The translations under genes were made by a program, and so were the position numbers. The notes beneath the pieces were generated by a model. That model did no database searches. It worked only from the letters and a program-made list of their open reading frames with translations, and was not told the origin of the DNA. A stretch of 64,000 nucleotides of DNA, taken from NCBI GenBank assembly GCA_026873275.1, contig JANTUC010000012.1:392001-456000 (forward strand), in the 5' to 3' direction. Positions 11,897 through 23,593 of this stretch are shown here, piece after piece. The stretch is from Pseudopithomyces maydicus. Its lineage: Eukaryota > Ascomycota > Dothideomycetes > Pleosporales > Didymosphaeriaceae. The number at the start of each line of letters is the position of its first letter. Within the stretch, counting starts at the first letter, position 1.

Positions 11897-12153
11897 GGTG
11901 GCTAATGAAGTGAAGCTAATTTAGGCACACATCTCAGTTTACAGAATGTTTTGTTTTCAGGCGCAATCGAAGATACGGATGTCGACGGCTGTCGTACGGG
12001 AGCTCAAGTATACGCGCGCTCGGACCAGAGATCCGCATCCGCCCCAAAGTCCGAGTCGGCCTTCGTGCTACCCATCTCCATCCCCATCTCCAGAATCTTC
12101 CTCCGCCTTATCCGATCCATTTGACCTTCGGAGAGCCATTTTTGCATCCCAAA

Positions 12154-14819
12154 ATGTCTACCAGGAGTGCCGAGTCGCGCGATAATTCGCCAGAGCACGA
12201 TGCCGATGCCCCAGAGAAGCGGGCCAGTAAGAAGCGAAAGGTGCTGTCGTGCTATGCGTGCAGGAATCGCAAGATGAAATGCGATCGCGTCTGTATGTGA
12301 TCCGGAAATATCTCCAGCGTCATCTGATGTCTGGTTTGGCCGCCTTTCCATCTCACCTACTAACATGCACGTCGTGATATAGACCCTGTATGCGGTCGCT
12401 GCCAGAAGACGGGAAGAGCGGATCAATGTACCTATGATCCTCGACTGCTTGAGGAACTTCCCATCAATGGAGACGGTCCTGCCGAGCTGCTCAATTTCAC
12501 AAATCACGATAACGTCCCCACTGGGCCAGCTGCATCAGAAAGCCTAGGCTGGAAGGTCAGAGGTAAGCTCGTTTGTTGAACGCAGGGCCGGTGGTCAGGC
12601 CTAACCGTACACCTAGCGCAAGAGAGGCGTCTCGAGGTCTTAGAGAGTAAGCTAGCCGCTGAGAACGGGGCCGGCTCGAACGAACTTGCTCCATCCCACT
12701 ACAACGATTCGCGAGTAGATGAGCCTCGCGTTCATGAGGAAATGATGTTTCGAGGCAAGGCATTCAAGACTCAATTTTACGGTTCAACATGTGCGTTGAG
12801 CGCCCTGACTCAGGTGAGTCGTCCCTGCTGCTGAGTCTGGTTTGGTAGCTGATACCTGTCTAGTTTTCCGAGCTTCAAGCTTTCATGAGAGAGTCGGTCA
12901 TCTCGTCCGGAAATATGGGCCATGTTCGCGACGATTTCAAAGCTTTCAGAACCCGCAGGAAAATCAAAATGAAGGAGAAGAACGCAAGACGTCGTGGCTA
13001 CGACGAAGAAATCTTCATGCAGCTGCCAGACAAGTCGACGCTGGATGCCAAGATTACTTTATACTTTCAGACTTGCGAAACGACCTATCGTATCTTACAT
13101 GAACCGAGCTTCTGGAGGGATTACCAAGCCTTCTGGGATCGACAGTCCAATGAAGAGTCGCTCACGCCATTTGCCGCTTTGTTGTTATATATACTCGCCA
13201 TCACGAAGTGTCTGCAGCCGAACGAAGGTAACATCTTCGTCGGGGACAGCTCCATCGATCGCGACACCGCCTTGGATTATATCGAAACATGCGATACGTG
13301 GTTGCAACGACAATCCCGCAAACAAACCACTCTGGTCTTCTTCCGACTTCAATGTCTTTCTCTGTTGGCCAAGAGAATGAACAACTTGAAGATGAAGCAA
13401 GACTGGACCAACTCAGGAGACGTTATCCGGCTCGCCATTGCAGCAGGCCTGCATCGCAACCCATCTTTATTGTCGAGAGGTCGAATAACTGAGTTCGAGA
13501 AGGAGATGAGAAGAAGGGTTTGGCTGACCATCGTGGAACTCGAGTTACAGTGCTCGATCGATTGTGGTCTACAGTCATCGGCTTGCGGGCTGTATTTCGA
13601 TGTCCAGCCTCCATCCAACCTTCCCGATGAAGCCTTTGCAATAGATGCGGTTCAAATTCCAGCAGGACGTCCAATCGATCATTTCACATCTACATCGTAT
13701 TTGAACGTTTCACTACAATCTATGCCGCTTCGCCTACATTTACTACAACTGCTAAATAACCCTGCCACCGACATGCAATACTCGGATGTCCTACATTATG
13801 ATGCGAAGCTGAATGCTCTATTGTCATCCATACCTGAGTGGACCGACGCTAGGGCACAGATTCCTACTGCGATGCTCAAGTTGCAACTACTGCAATTTTC
13901 TTTGATCCTGCATCGTCCATACGCCGAGCACGCCGTCGTGAACAAACGCTTCAGCTTCTCGTTCACAGCATGTTTAGATGCCGCCAGTGCAATTCTATCG
14001 CTACACGAAGAGCTGCTGGCAAAGAACATTCTGGCCCTCAGTCACCTACGCAGCGACATTCTGCGCGTCGGTATAACGCTGGCCCAGATCACCTACCACA
14101 ACTGCTTCCACACGTCGCCTGCCGATGGTCGGGTCATACCCAATCACAAGAACTTCATACATCCCGTCGACATCGGCGCGGCATCAAAACAACAACCCCC
14201 ACAGCCGGCTCCGGAGTTGAAGATCCCTCAATTACCCTCAGATAATATGCTCGCTGCAGTGCTCTGCACGACCGCCGTGAATCTCCTCGAGAAAGTTCGC
14301 CAGCTTTTCGAGCACAAGGTCATGCGGCTCGGGACTGCTTACATGGAGTACTTTCTCCTCTGTTCCGCGCAAGGCATCATGCCGAATATCAATCAAGATC
14401 GCGGCACATCCATCGCATCCATCACCAACGCTACACTCGACGACGCACGCTCGCGAGGTCGTAAGGCTCTGGAGCGCGTCACGTCGCTGTGCTTCCGCGT
14501 TCTCGCTCTGCAAAAGGAACCTGCTGATACCCTTGTGAATTCTTTCCGTCAAAATGTCACGGTCCCGTCGCCTTTGACGCCAGTGTCCAGTCTGGGGCCT
14601 TCCACGGGGACACCCACGGGGTCGCATACGTATTCACACGGTATGGGTGGGGGAGAGCTACCGACGATGATACCGGGGACGGGCGCTATGGCCAATGCAC
14701 TTAGCGAAGGGAAGGGCTTGGGCGACGGGGCTTTCGATGATTTGCAGGATATGCAGGTCGATCTTATGGGATGGACGTTTCCGGATTTCTGGAACTTCGA
14801 TGTGGGCGGAGGGTTCTAG
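12154..14819 (+). CDS. Zn2Cys6 transcription factor with fungal-specific TF domain
   Basis: Exons 12154-12292, 12383-12562, 12617-12813 and 12864-14819 give 823 residues; all junctions are in phase. The binuclear zinc cluster has Cys33, 36, 43, 50, 53 and 62 (spacing 2-6-6-2-8) with a basic stretch KKRKVLS just before it. A short heptad-like segment (AQERRLEVLESKLA) follows as a likely dimerisation coil. The middle contains a fungal-specific transcription factor domain (PF04082 type), beginning near YFQTCETTYRILHEPSFWRDY with typical WRRVW-like phrases after it. The C-terminus is rich in Gly, Thr, Ser and Pro, as in many activation regions. Nuclear role; target genes unknown. The neighbours (GNAT, SNG1-like) give no clear pathway, so I assign no symbol. 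Confidence 0.92.
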
Positions 14820-15332
14820 TCTACTGATGAACTCAGCTCCTTCGTACTTTATGCAAGACTGTCTCATGTCATATTATGTATTACTTCCTCCTCATCGATT
14901 GGGAACTCGGCGCCTAATGTCTGTACGTACTGTTGCGATGCGTAAACACAGTTCCCTGATAGGTAGCTCGGCGGCAAACGCGCAACCGAAGCCCGAGCTG
15001 GTGCGTTGCTCGTAAGCAATGACAACAATTAATCTACTCGCGCCTCCAGTTTCACAGGCTTCCCAAAAGAAGCACCCAGTCGATGCATCGCTTAGCGTTC
15101 ATGATCGCCCAGACGCAGCCAATAAGTCGAGTTCGCTTAACATGTAATGCCCGCCGTGCCTCATTAGGGCGGCTTCGTCAGCTGGAGCTGTCACTTAATA
15201 ACCCTTTGTCCCCGACACAAAACTTGCAATTCATTTCAGAGGTACTCGGGGCCATTGGAGGGTCTTCTCCATAGCTTCTTATCCCGGCGTTCGACTGTTG
15301 TTTGTAGAGCTTCGTTTCAGCGACGGACGAAG

Positions 15333-17135
15333 ATGTCTTCTACTCCCCCAATTACGCCTACGCTCGGTTGCCAGATAGCGCCGCATTACAATCACGACTA
15401 TGACAGCAGGAGCTCCAGCGATATCAGTTCAGAGGAGGAAGAGGAGGAGGAGCTCCACGAAGATGGAGCGCAAGTGCAGCGCGAAGAGTCAGACCAGACC
15501 GATCTCGACAAAGTCGAGACGCAACAAGAAGTCGCCGCAATTCGCACTTCCACCCGGCCGACTCTCAAGGCACGAACGAGAAGCAGCAGACGTGGCCAGC
15601 CGGAACCATCCGTAGGCTTCTTCCACTGGAAGATGGCCGGCGTCCGACTACACGTCCTGACACTATGGTGCCGCACCAACCTCATACTTGCAGGTGCGAT
15701 CCTGGCTCTTCTCAGCATGTTTTGGGGCGCGCTTCTCAACCAGGAGAAGAGGATCGGCAATCTTGAGGTGTTGGTCGTGGATTTCGACGGCCATGGCCAA
15801 GAGGGCGTGGATCCTTTCGTTGGGCCCTTCGTTACACAGCATATCCAGGATATGGTTTTCGGGGAGTACCGTCTCGGGTACTCGTATCGCCGACCGGAGG
15901 AATTCGACAATGACTATCTCAAGGTGCACGAGAGCGTGTATGACTTTCACGCCTGGGCTGCGGTGATAATTCACTCAAATGCTACTGCGGAGCTTGAGGC
16001 AGCTGTCAGAGGGGGAAGTAAAGAGTATGATCCGCAGTCAGCGTGCTCCATTATTGTCAATACAGCCCGCGACCCTTCTACGACTTCCTCGTATGTCATG
16101 CCGTCTCTCAACATGATTCAGAAGTCTGTTGTTTCGAATTTCGGCAGTGTTTGGATTCCGCGACTCCTAGCCAACAGCTCGGAATCCGATCTGGATCTCG
16201 GAACTGTCCCTCAAGCAGTGTCCCCTGGAATTGAGTTCAAAGTGATTGATCTGTAAGTTATTATACACCCGGAGGAAAGGCTCGCTCTAACTCAATGCAT
16301 AGACGCCCCTTTGGCCCCCCAATTGCTACACCGGCCACGTCCATCGGTCTCATCTACCTGATAATCCTCTCGTTCTTCTCCTTCACATTTTTCTCCCGAT
16401 CCATCTGAAATACCTTTCACCTCGCGGCCACCCACCGCTACACTTTACGCACCTGATCATATGGCGCTACCTGGCAACTGTGGTATCCTACTGCCTCCTT
16501 TCTTGCGTATACTCCCTAGTTTCTCTCATGTTTCTCTTCCCGTTCACCAACGGGCGGAAGGGCTCCCACGTAAGCACTGAGGTGGGCGTTACAGCATATG
16601 GAAGGGCGACATGGATAGTGTACTGGATGGTGAACTGGCTGGGTATGGCGGCATTGGGACTCGCGAGCGAGAACATGGCAATGCTGCTGGGCACACCGTG
16701 GACGGCAATCTGGCTCATCTTCTGGGTCATCACCAACGTCTCTACAGGCTTCTATGCCATCGATCTGGAGAACAGGTTCTTCCGGTGGGGATACGCGTGG
16801 CCCATACACAACGTGGCGGAAGCTACGCGCCAGATACTGTTCGATCTGCACCCGAGGATAGGGCTGAACTTGGGGATCTTGGTCGTCTGGGTATGTCCGA
16901 GTTTCCAACCTTACCGAGGAATATATCGCTGTGGGACATGTTACTGACTCGGATACAGGTCGTTATCGGCACCGCGCTCTTCCCGCTCTGCTGCTTTTAC
17001 ATGCGCTGGAATACGATCAGGGTCAAGAAGGCGGCCGCCGCAAAGGACGCTGCCTGGCAACAACAGATGGAGAAGGAGCGGGAGGACCCGAGTCTGTTGG
17101 CGAGGATCACCACGGCGCAGCGCAAACCTGCTTAG
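15333..17135 (+). CDS. SNG1-family multi-pass membrane protein (DUF3533), frameshifted in this sequence
   Basis: Exons 15333-16252, 16303-16890 and 16959-17135. Members of this family (yeast Sng1, nitrosoguanidine resistance) are integral membrane proteins with a large extracytoplasmic region and four to six C-terminal helices. Seen: an acidic N-terminus, a first helix (LILAGAILALLSMFWGALL), then VLVVDFDG and the family phrase RPFGPPIATPATSIGLIYLI. In exon 2 the frame hits a TGA soon after FFSFTFF. One extra T in the T5 run at 16388-16392 restores the family-like FFLPIHLKYL and an open frame to 17135. With that base the exons total 561 residues. Both introns keep phase. Either this is a sequence error or a recently broken allele. 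Resistance to toxic compounds is a family inference. Confidence 0.8.
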
Positions 17136-17470
17136 ACGGTATCTTCGGGGCACACATGGCTGTCGACCTGGAGAGGCTCGCAAGCCAGGGATAGATTGAT
17201 TCAATTCTAGATAGGCCACACTGGCGCGAGACTTTGATATTAATATGTTCACTTGCAATCGACTTTCAATGTGCCTAAACCCCACTTTTCTACTTGTCGT
17301 TGGATGTAATTCGACGCGCGGGTTACTTTCACCATGCCAGTGCGCCAACCTCTGCACTTTCATTATTACTCTCAATATCTGGCTTTATTACACCCTATAT
17401 ATATTATTTCTTTTGCAAATTATCTTCGGGGAGGATCATGGGAATATTATCAGGTAAGTCGAGCCCCTTG

Positions 17471-17508
17471 GGGACTTGGGGTAGTGGGGGCCCCAAGTTC
17501 CCTTTTTT
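17471..17508 (+). other. Hairpin followed by a T6 tract
   Basis: GGGACTTGGGG (17471-17481) pairs with CCCCAAGTTCCC (17491-17502), apart from one bulged base, across a nine-base loop, and is followed directly by TTTTTT. This is terminator-shaped and could end a Pol III transcript. I find no clear box A/box B pair or tRNA fold upstream, so its role is unproven. Confidence 0.35.
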
Positions 17509-19018
17509 GCTATTTTTTTGTGTATGTTGAAGGACTGCAGTTCGAACCTTTCACTCGGTCTTTGCATTCCCTAGAGAGTGTTCTTAACACTTAACGATCC
17601 TCTATTTAAACGTTTGTTTTCCTGTCTGCAGATATACCCTGACTTTTCAGGGGACAAGTCATCTTTAGTGCTTCCTCAATGAGATGGCTATCGTCCTTGA
17701 ATTACTATTTGACACTGTTAAGCTATATATATGAACTGGTTCGCGCAACATCTGGGCTACTGTTTGATCATTCTTTTGCTGTGTGCGCGTAGAAAATGAC
17801 CCGCGATCGCACTACACGAATGTATCACTAGTCAATGTCAAACTCTTCATTGCTATATACGCAGACAGCCAACACGTCTGACAGCCTGAGCCACAGAGTT
17901 GCCTGAGGAATTTGTTCCACTGATCTAAGCTGCGTCGTCACTGTAACCACACTACTCAGTATCCTTCCATACGGTTTTTGCTTCAAGTCAATCTATTCAA
18001 AGTGACCTTCATGGAGCTGGATTAGCTTTACATGTGCAGAATATTCAGCTCGCCACTCTATATATGGCTTGCTTTGATCGTAGAAACCCCTGCCAACACT
18101 GCTGTGGATGCGGTCGTCGGGACCAGAGCACCCACGTGCTCAGACCTGACCTTCACGGCATCTGGTTGCCCAGGAGATTCACAGACAACAGTTTGAACGC
18201 GTAACACGGTCCACATTGCGCGTTGCGCGGTGTTTATGCTCGCCAACTGGGGTTTAGCGCCTTTTTTCTTGAGTGAGGCAGCTACATAAAATCCCGCCAC
18301 GACAGCCACCCTCTCTCTTACTCTCTCACTTGCATAACTCTCAACTTTTTTCCACTCTTCGTTCGAAACGAGCATCCGCATCCCAACAATAGCCCGCTCT
18401 CTTGTCATCATCTTCTGTATCATCGCACTCATTGTTAGCTACTGCTGGGCTAAGCTCAAGCTCACTGCAATCAAGATGCGTTGAGCAGCGCTTGCATATA
18501 CATCTAGGTAAGTGGACTCTGTCAAGAGCGGGTATACACTGTTTGGCGGCCTGTCAAATGGGCATCATGCAGTCTTGTCTCAGTCTATACAGCGCTCCGC
18601 GAGCGGGGCCAGGCGCCCTGGCGACGGGTCTTCGTTGTGTGAACGACAGCTTACAAGCCACCAGATCCTCCAGCTGCTTCTTCCAGATACGCATTGGCTG
18701 GCACTTCTATATGCGACCCCAATAGATCCCAACGCTATCTACTCGCGTCTTCGATTGCCATGAGTTGCTGATCGTAAGATCGATTCAGATGACGCAAAGC
18801 CAGGTAAGTGACTACTCCATTCATCGGGTTTGCAAACACTCCGGCCGAGATGAGTGTGGGACCAAGTTCCTCATACTTCCTTCCCCTCATCGCGGCCTAG
18901 AAGAACATTCGACACAGAAGAGTACGCAGCAAGCCCCGGCGCCAATTTTTGGCTCGGGAGTTTTTTTTATACTGGCCATCACCACCTAAATCAGTTTGTT
19001 CTTGTCTGAGGTGATGGG

Positions 19019-19615
19019 TCTGTTCGTGTCACCAGTCGCTTGCACTTCTTCTGCGTCGGCGATGCCGGATAGTCCCACGATGACCCTCCCTCGGGAGAAT
19101 TTGTGGTCGAGTGGTTGTCCAGGCTCGCACATAGACTCGTATATTTGTCTTTATCTTACAGCCCTCATCCTTGGTGAGTGTAGTGCTGACAACAGATTCC
19201 AGGTATGTACACTCGATATTGTTGCTGCGAACAGCACGACACTTCATCTCGATACCTTTCGCAACGCACCGCACGCAAAACGGCCAGAAGATCCCGGAGA
19301 TATAGTGCTATCCACACTTTTCTCTTTTCTGATGAGCCAAGAACAAAACCGATGTTACATCGGTCGACCCCTCGGAGTACTGAACGCAAGCCCCCGTGCC
19401 TTTAATGGGGGTCATGCTGGGGTGTTAGAAGCCACAAGAGATTTGCATGTAGTATCCTCTAGGATGAGCCAGGGTGGTGGCGATTCCCGCCCGGTAGGAG
19501 CCAGCGCTTGTGTCTGTCACAGGGGCACCGACGACGCCAGATAGTCCCATCCTCGACCGTGGCTCTACCTAAGCCCTTCTCTATGTCTTGGGTGGTTGTC
19601 TGAGCTCGAACATTT
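19019..19615 (+). repeat. Diverged direct duplicate pair of about 120 bp
   Basis: Segments at about 19019-19135 and 19480-19615 share ordered blocks: a GCTTG block, then GATAGTCCCA followed by GACC, then GTGGTTGTC and GCTCG.AC. Spacing is similar but not equal. The copies have diverged considerably. I see no coding frame common to both. Confidence 0.45.
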
Positions 19616-20555
19616 TTTCTTTTCAATTGTGTTTTTCTGTTTGGGCCCATTGGCGATTGAACAGCACTAACGCACGGCAGGACAATCTCTAAGGAATGGA
19701 TAATCGAGGATAGATAGGATAACTCCGGGAAAATACATCTGGATGTAATCTTCGTCTTCTGATTTCCTGTCCAACACGTAGATTATTGGCTTATAGTTGT
19801 TGGTATTCATATCAAATTGATTTGGTTGGCTTCATTTCTAGACTTATGGAAGTAGTCCTGTTACGAGTCCGGTTACGTTTATCTTTTCGCGTAATAAACC
19901 ATAGATCCCGACACCAATCATAACTAAAATTTCTTATACTAGGAACATTACTTCAGTGGCAGATTTTGCGCCTGGTTTGACTTTGGCTGGAGTCGACATG
20001 ATCTGTGCAGGTCTTTGCGATGTTAATTGAAAGACTTCAGTGGCCGGTTACGCTGTACATAGTAATCGAAGGTTTGCTAATCCATCAATACTTAAGATAT
20101 TGGCCCATTTCGTGAGAGCTATTACTACTCTTTGATATGCCAACTATGTTTGTTTATCGTTTGGTCAACTCAGCCATGTACGTAAACAAGAGGAATCATT
20201 CAGAAACCCTGAAATCAAGGAATATGCACTATATTCTGGATGATACTATTGTACGGCTGGGGTCATTATCTGTAATCTAATGGCTTCAGTCTGAGAAATT
20301 TTCATGTCAGGCACATAGGTTGATCACATTGCTCTTTCTGATATTGGCTGAGGCCGGTACAGAGAACCGGGCTCTCCATGTATGGGAGGGAAATTTCCAA
20401 TGGCATCGTGGTGGAATGATAAGCCATACGGAAGGTAATAGAAGTCGTGGAAGACGTTAAGGTGTTCCTATAGGGCCGTTATGAACGTTGAGGCGATTCC
20501 AGTGTCGACCCAAGGTTTGCCCCCCCAACGAGCGCGCGCATTCTCACGACCCCAA

Positions 20556-20563
20556 TATATAAA
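20556..20563 (+). promoter_or_regulatory. TATA box of the repetitive-protein gene
   Basis: TATATAAA lies 193 bp before the ATG at 20756. The 5' leader between them holds short repeats resembling the coding repeats (CTTCACAGCGG twice). Confidence 0.6.
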
Positions 20564-20755
20564 CCGGACCATCAGTACCTTCTCTGCATTCAAACTTCCA
20601 CCACTTCATCTCCGTCACAGTCAGTTTGCACAGACAGCCCCGACATCAAAACTCATCCTGCTACAACTCGTCGCCCTTCACAGCGGCAAACTCAAACCAT
20701 CCTACTACAGCCTGCCCCTTCACAGCGGTCAGCTCAAATCACACTTCTACCCAAG

Positions 20756-21310
20756 ATGGTACGCACACGATCACAAGGCGCCAGCGTCGATCCTGAGGCC
20801 ATGCCTGAGCCTGCTACCACTCCATGTGCCTTTGCACCCAAGAAGCTCAAACTACGATGCCAACCTGAGCCTACCACCTTTGCACCAAAGAGGATCATAT
20901 TACGCCTCAAGCCCGAGGCGCTGCCTGAGCCTGCCACCACTCGATCAAACTTTGTGCCCAACTGCAAAAAGCTCATCCTACGATGCCGACCGAAGGAAGG
21001 TGCGGGCGTCAGCCCAGAGGTGTCGTCTGAGCCCACCAGCTTCGCTCCCAAGAGGATCAGACTACGATGCCAACCATACCCCGTGTTGAACGGGCCTACC
21101 ACTAGTCGACCGAACTTTGCACCCAATTGCAAAAAGCTCATACTACGATGCCGACCAAAGGACGGTACGACCGTCAAGCCCGAGGTGTTGCCCGAGCCCA
21201 CGACCACTCAATCCACAACGGTCGCCCAACACACCAACGAAGAGACCGACGATGCTCAACGGTCTCTCCCAACGTCGGCCCCAACATGGCGCGAGGTGGT
21301 ACTCAACTAA
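20756..21310 (+). CDS. Small, internally repetitive basic protein of unknown function
   Basis: A single-exon frame of 184 residues from an ATG in good context (CCAAGATGG), with a TATA box upstream. It begins MVRTRSQG and then repeats a short block five times, starting at about residues 26, 42, 66, 96 and 121. Each block has the form FxPxx-(C)KK/R-hydrophobic-x-LRC-Q/R-P. The blocks alternate between a short form (FAPKRIxLRCQP) and a longer form (FxPNCKKLILRCRPK), separated by PEP/TT-rich spacers. Conserved cysteines sit at fixed places in most blocks. There is no signal peptide, membrane helix or known domain. A larger frame in another register overlaps it (20481-21089), but it lacks the regular protein repeat and a good start. 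I consider this a real but lineage-specific gene; function unknown. Confidence 0.6.
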   Translation: MVRTRSQGASVDPEAMPEPATTPCAFAPKKLKLRCQPEPTTFAPKRIILRLKPEALPEPATTRSNFVPNCKKLILRCRPKEGAGVSPEVSSEPTSFAPKRIRLRCQPYPVLNGPTTSRPNFAPNCKKLILRCRPKDGTTVKPEVLPEPTTTQSTTVAQHTNEETDDAQRSLPTSAPTWREVVLN

Positions 21311-21463
21311 GATGCGAGTATCAGCCTCAGGTCGGGCTCTGTCTGAGCCCGGCACCACTCAATCGACTACGGTCTCCCAAACCACCAACGAAGAGTCTGG
21401 GTCTGTCAATTCAGCGTGGAGTATCGCAATGGGCTATGGCGTCTTGTTCCAGCATTTCGATTA
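21311..21463 (+). pseudogene. Extra repeat unit past the stop, in another frame
   Basis: Directly after the stop of the repetitive-protein gene, the DNA repeats the last coding unit: GAGCCC.G.ACCACTCAAT and CCAACGAAGAG both recur. Read in the +1 frame it gives SEPGTTQSTTV and SQTTNEES, matching the coding PEPTTTQSTTV..HTNEET, and then runs to a stop at 21463. Either an unrecognised intron or a shifted base joins it to the gene, or it is a lost C-terminal unit. Confidence 0.45.
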
Positions 21464-21479
21464 GACATCAATGGCACGA

Positions 21480-23590
21480 GTAAACGTTCAATGTTTTATT
21501 CTACCCTCCTATTTTGTGATGTGATGCATTTCAGCCCGTCCCTTCATCGGCCACCACCTACATACATAAGTACCCACATTCTGTGCATACGAACACCGAC
21601 CCCACCCAGCCACCTACCTACCTACCTACCTACAGTGCATTACACAAAACCAAAACCAAAAAACAAATCGACAACAAAAATAACATACATAAAAACAAAT
21701 CCCTCCCCTCACCGCCCGCCCCGCCGCCCTTACCTCGGCGCCCCCCGTCTCAACGCTGAAACCCTCTCCCCCTCACACGCATGACGCCTTCGCAACCCCA
21801 CACACGGGCGTGCGGCCCTCGGACAGGGACCAGGTTTGTTCTTCTAGACGTGTGCGTGTGCGTGTGCATCATGCGCTATCCGCGTGCCATACCCAGCAGG
21901 GGCATGCTTTCAGGGTACAGTAGGTACACACTGTGGGGTATTGTACTCGGTGTCGGAGCTCCGAGTGTCGCATCGCTGTACTGTATGTACGTATGTACTT
22001 AGCGCAGGGTGATGCCATTTGCACCGCCACAGGTACGTACATGATTGTTTGACGAAGGACCCTAGTCTGGGGCGCCTGAGTCGGGGTGGAGGGACGGACT
22101 TGGGTCGGTCGCTGGACCTTACGGTGAGTACATAGGGTAGGTAGGGCGCGCACCCCTGTCGATCGGGGTCGGGCTTGGAATAGCTACTGTATGTGCGTAT
22201 ATTTACACTACTTACATAGTCTACCTACATACATACATACATACTGTCCGTCCGTACTCACGTGCTGTACAGCGTATGTATGTATGTATGTATGTATGTA
22301 TGTACCAGACAGGCACGTGCGGGCACGGCATCCATCGGACATTATCCATCCTATCCATCCACCGCTACATGTATATACAATTCCATATATATCCCCCGAA
22401 TCCACACCTATATATAAATAATCTCCGGACAATTCCCAATGGTGCGGTGCGGTGCGCGCGGGTGCTGAGATCCGACCGACTTACACACGTTACATACGTA
22501 CCGACTGTCTGTCATCTGTCATGTCCTTTATTTTTTTATAAAATTCTCCGCGCGAGGCCTCCGCGCGAGGCACCCACGCAGATGCAGGAACACCGGACGT
22601 TCCAATTATAGATGGACAGGGACTGTCCGCGGATGTACTTGCCGTGTGGATGGATGGATGGATGTATGTGTGCATACGTACTGTATGCGAGACGAGACGA
22701 GACGAGACGCAATGGAGCGCGAGTGAAAAAGAAAGGAGAAATTATTATTATCATCATCATCACTGGGTATCGTGCGAATATGCATGTAGTTATGTAGTTA
22801 TGTATGTATTCATGGATACTATACTATCGAACGGGGGCTAGCCAGTGAGCCAGCCAGCCAGCCGGTCAGCCGGTCAGGCAGACTGGGCAACCCGCGCAGT
22901 TTAAAAGTTAAGACTACACATTTCTATCCCTGTCCTCTGTGCAGTATGCATACATACGTACACACACACGCTGGGGTCGTTCGTTCGTTTGTTTGGTTTG
23001 GTTTGTTTGTTTGTTCGCTGGAAGCCACGTAGGCTGGAAAGAAAAAGATACAGGTCGAAGAGTAGTAGTAGCAGTAGTAAAGGAAAGGTACACACACGCT
23101 GGTTGTGAAAAAAAAAATAATGTATAAACCCCATTCCGCAAACCAGTCCAGTGTAGGTAAACGCCGCCCTCTCCCTTCTTTGTGTGGAAAGAGGGAATTT
23201 ATATAGATAGATATATATGTGGTAAAACGCCGATAATGCCCATGCGAATGCAGTGTTGGTGGAGAATACAGGTAGGTGCTATGGCTTCATGCTCGCTTCG
23301 TATCATCGTCGATCGTGTGTAGTCCTGCTGTCTGTGTGTCTGTGTCTGTCTGTCCCCTGGTCGGGCTTGAAGATGTAATGATAGCATATGTCGGTGTGAG
23401 TGTGATGTGATGTGATGTCAAGTATGTTGATTCGCAGCAGGCTCACCGAACCGCGGTGACCCCACGCGTCCAAGTACGTATCGAGGACTTGTCGCCCGCT
23501 CTGTTCGTGCAGCGGTATTTCATCCTCCCGAGATGGCGAATAGATCCTTGGTCTCCGTTCCCATCTCCCCCTCTCTCTTCTTTGTCGAGT
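21480..23590. repeat. Microsatellite-rich intergenic region
   Basis: About 2.1 kb filled with short tandem repeats: ACCT (about 21618-21633), GTGCGT (about 21849-21866), CATA (22224-22246), TGTA (22275-22303), GGAT (about 22648-22664), GACGA (about 22688-22708), ATT/ATC (about 22740-22762) and GTTT/GTTC runs near 22980-23015. No supported gene lies here. The right part is the 3' flank of the TBC-domain gene. Confidence 0.75.
22224..22303. repeat. Inverted pair of tetranucleotide repeats
   Basis: A CATA run at 22224-22246 is followed 28 bp later by a TGTA run at 22275-22303. The two are reverse complements, so single-stranded DNA or RNA could fold into a long hairpin. Confidence 0.6.
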
Positions 23591-23593
23591 TAT

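Larger units (their letters stand above)
17136..20555. other. Gene-poor region, 3.4 kb
   Basis: No domain-bearing frame is found. Several splice-like GGTAAGT motifs (17453, 18508, 18802) and a CT-rich tract near 18310-18350 suggest possible transcribed DNA or a decayed gene, but no set of exons gives a protein. Two specific structures are listed separately: a hairpin followed by a T run at 17471-17508, and a diverged duplicate pair at about 19.02 and 19.48 kb. From about 19.7 to 20.45 kb the DNA is noticeably AT-rich. Confidence 0.55.

Noticed and set aside
17530..17550. GTTCGAACC resembling a tRNA TpsiC arm or Pol III box B
   Set aside because: No cloverleaf or box A could be found at the proper distance.
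18360..18480. Hydrophobic segment RSLVIIFCIIALIVSYCW in the gene-poor region
   Set aside because: The frame has no in-frame ATG before it and ends soon after; no consistent exon chain could be built around the nearby GTAAGT motifs.
20481..21089. 202-codon frame overlapping the repetitive protein in another register
   Set aside because: It lacks a good start context and its repeats are irregular at protein level, while the frame from 20756 is regular with a TATA box upstream.
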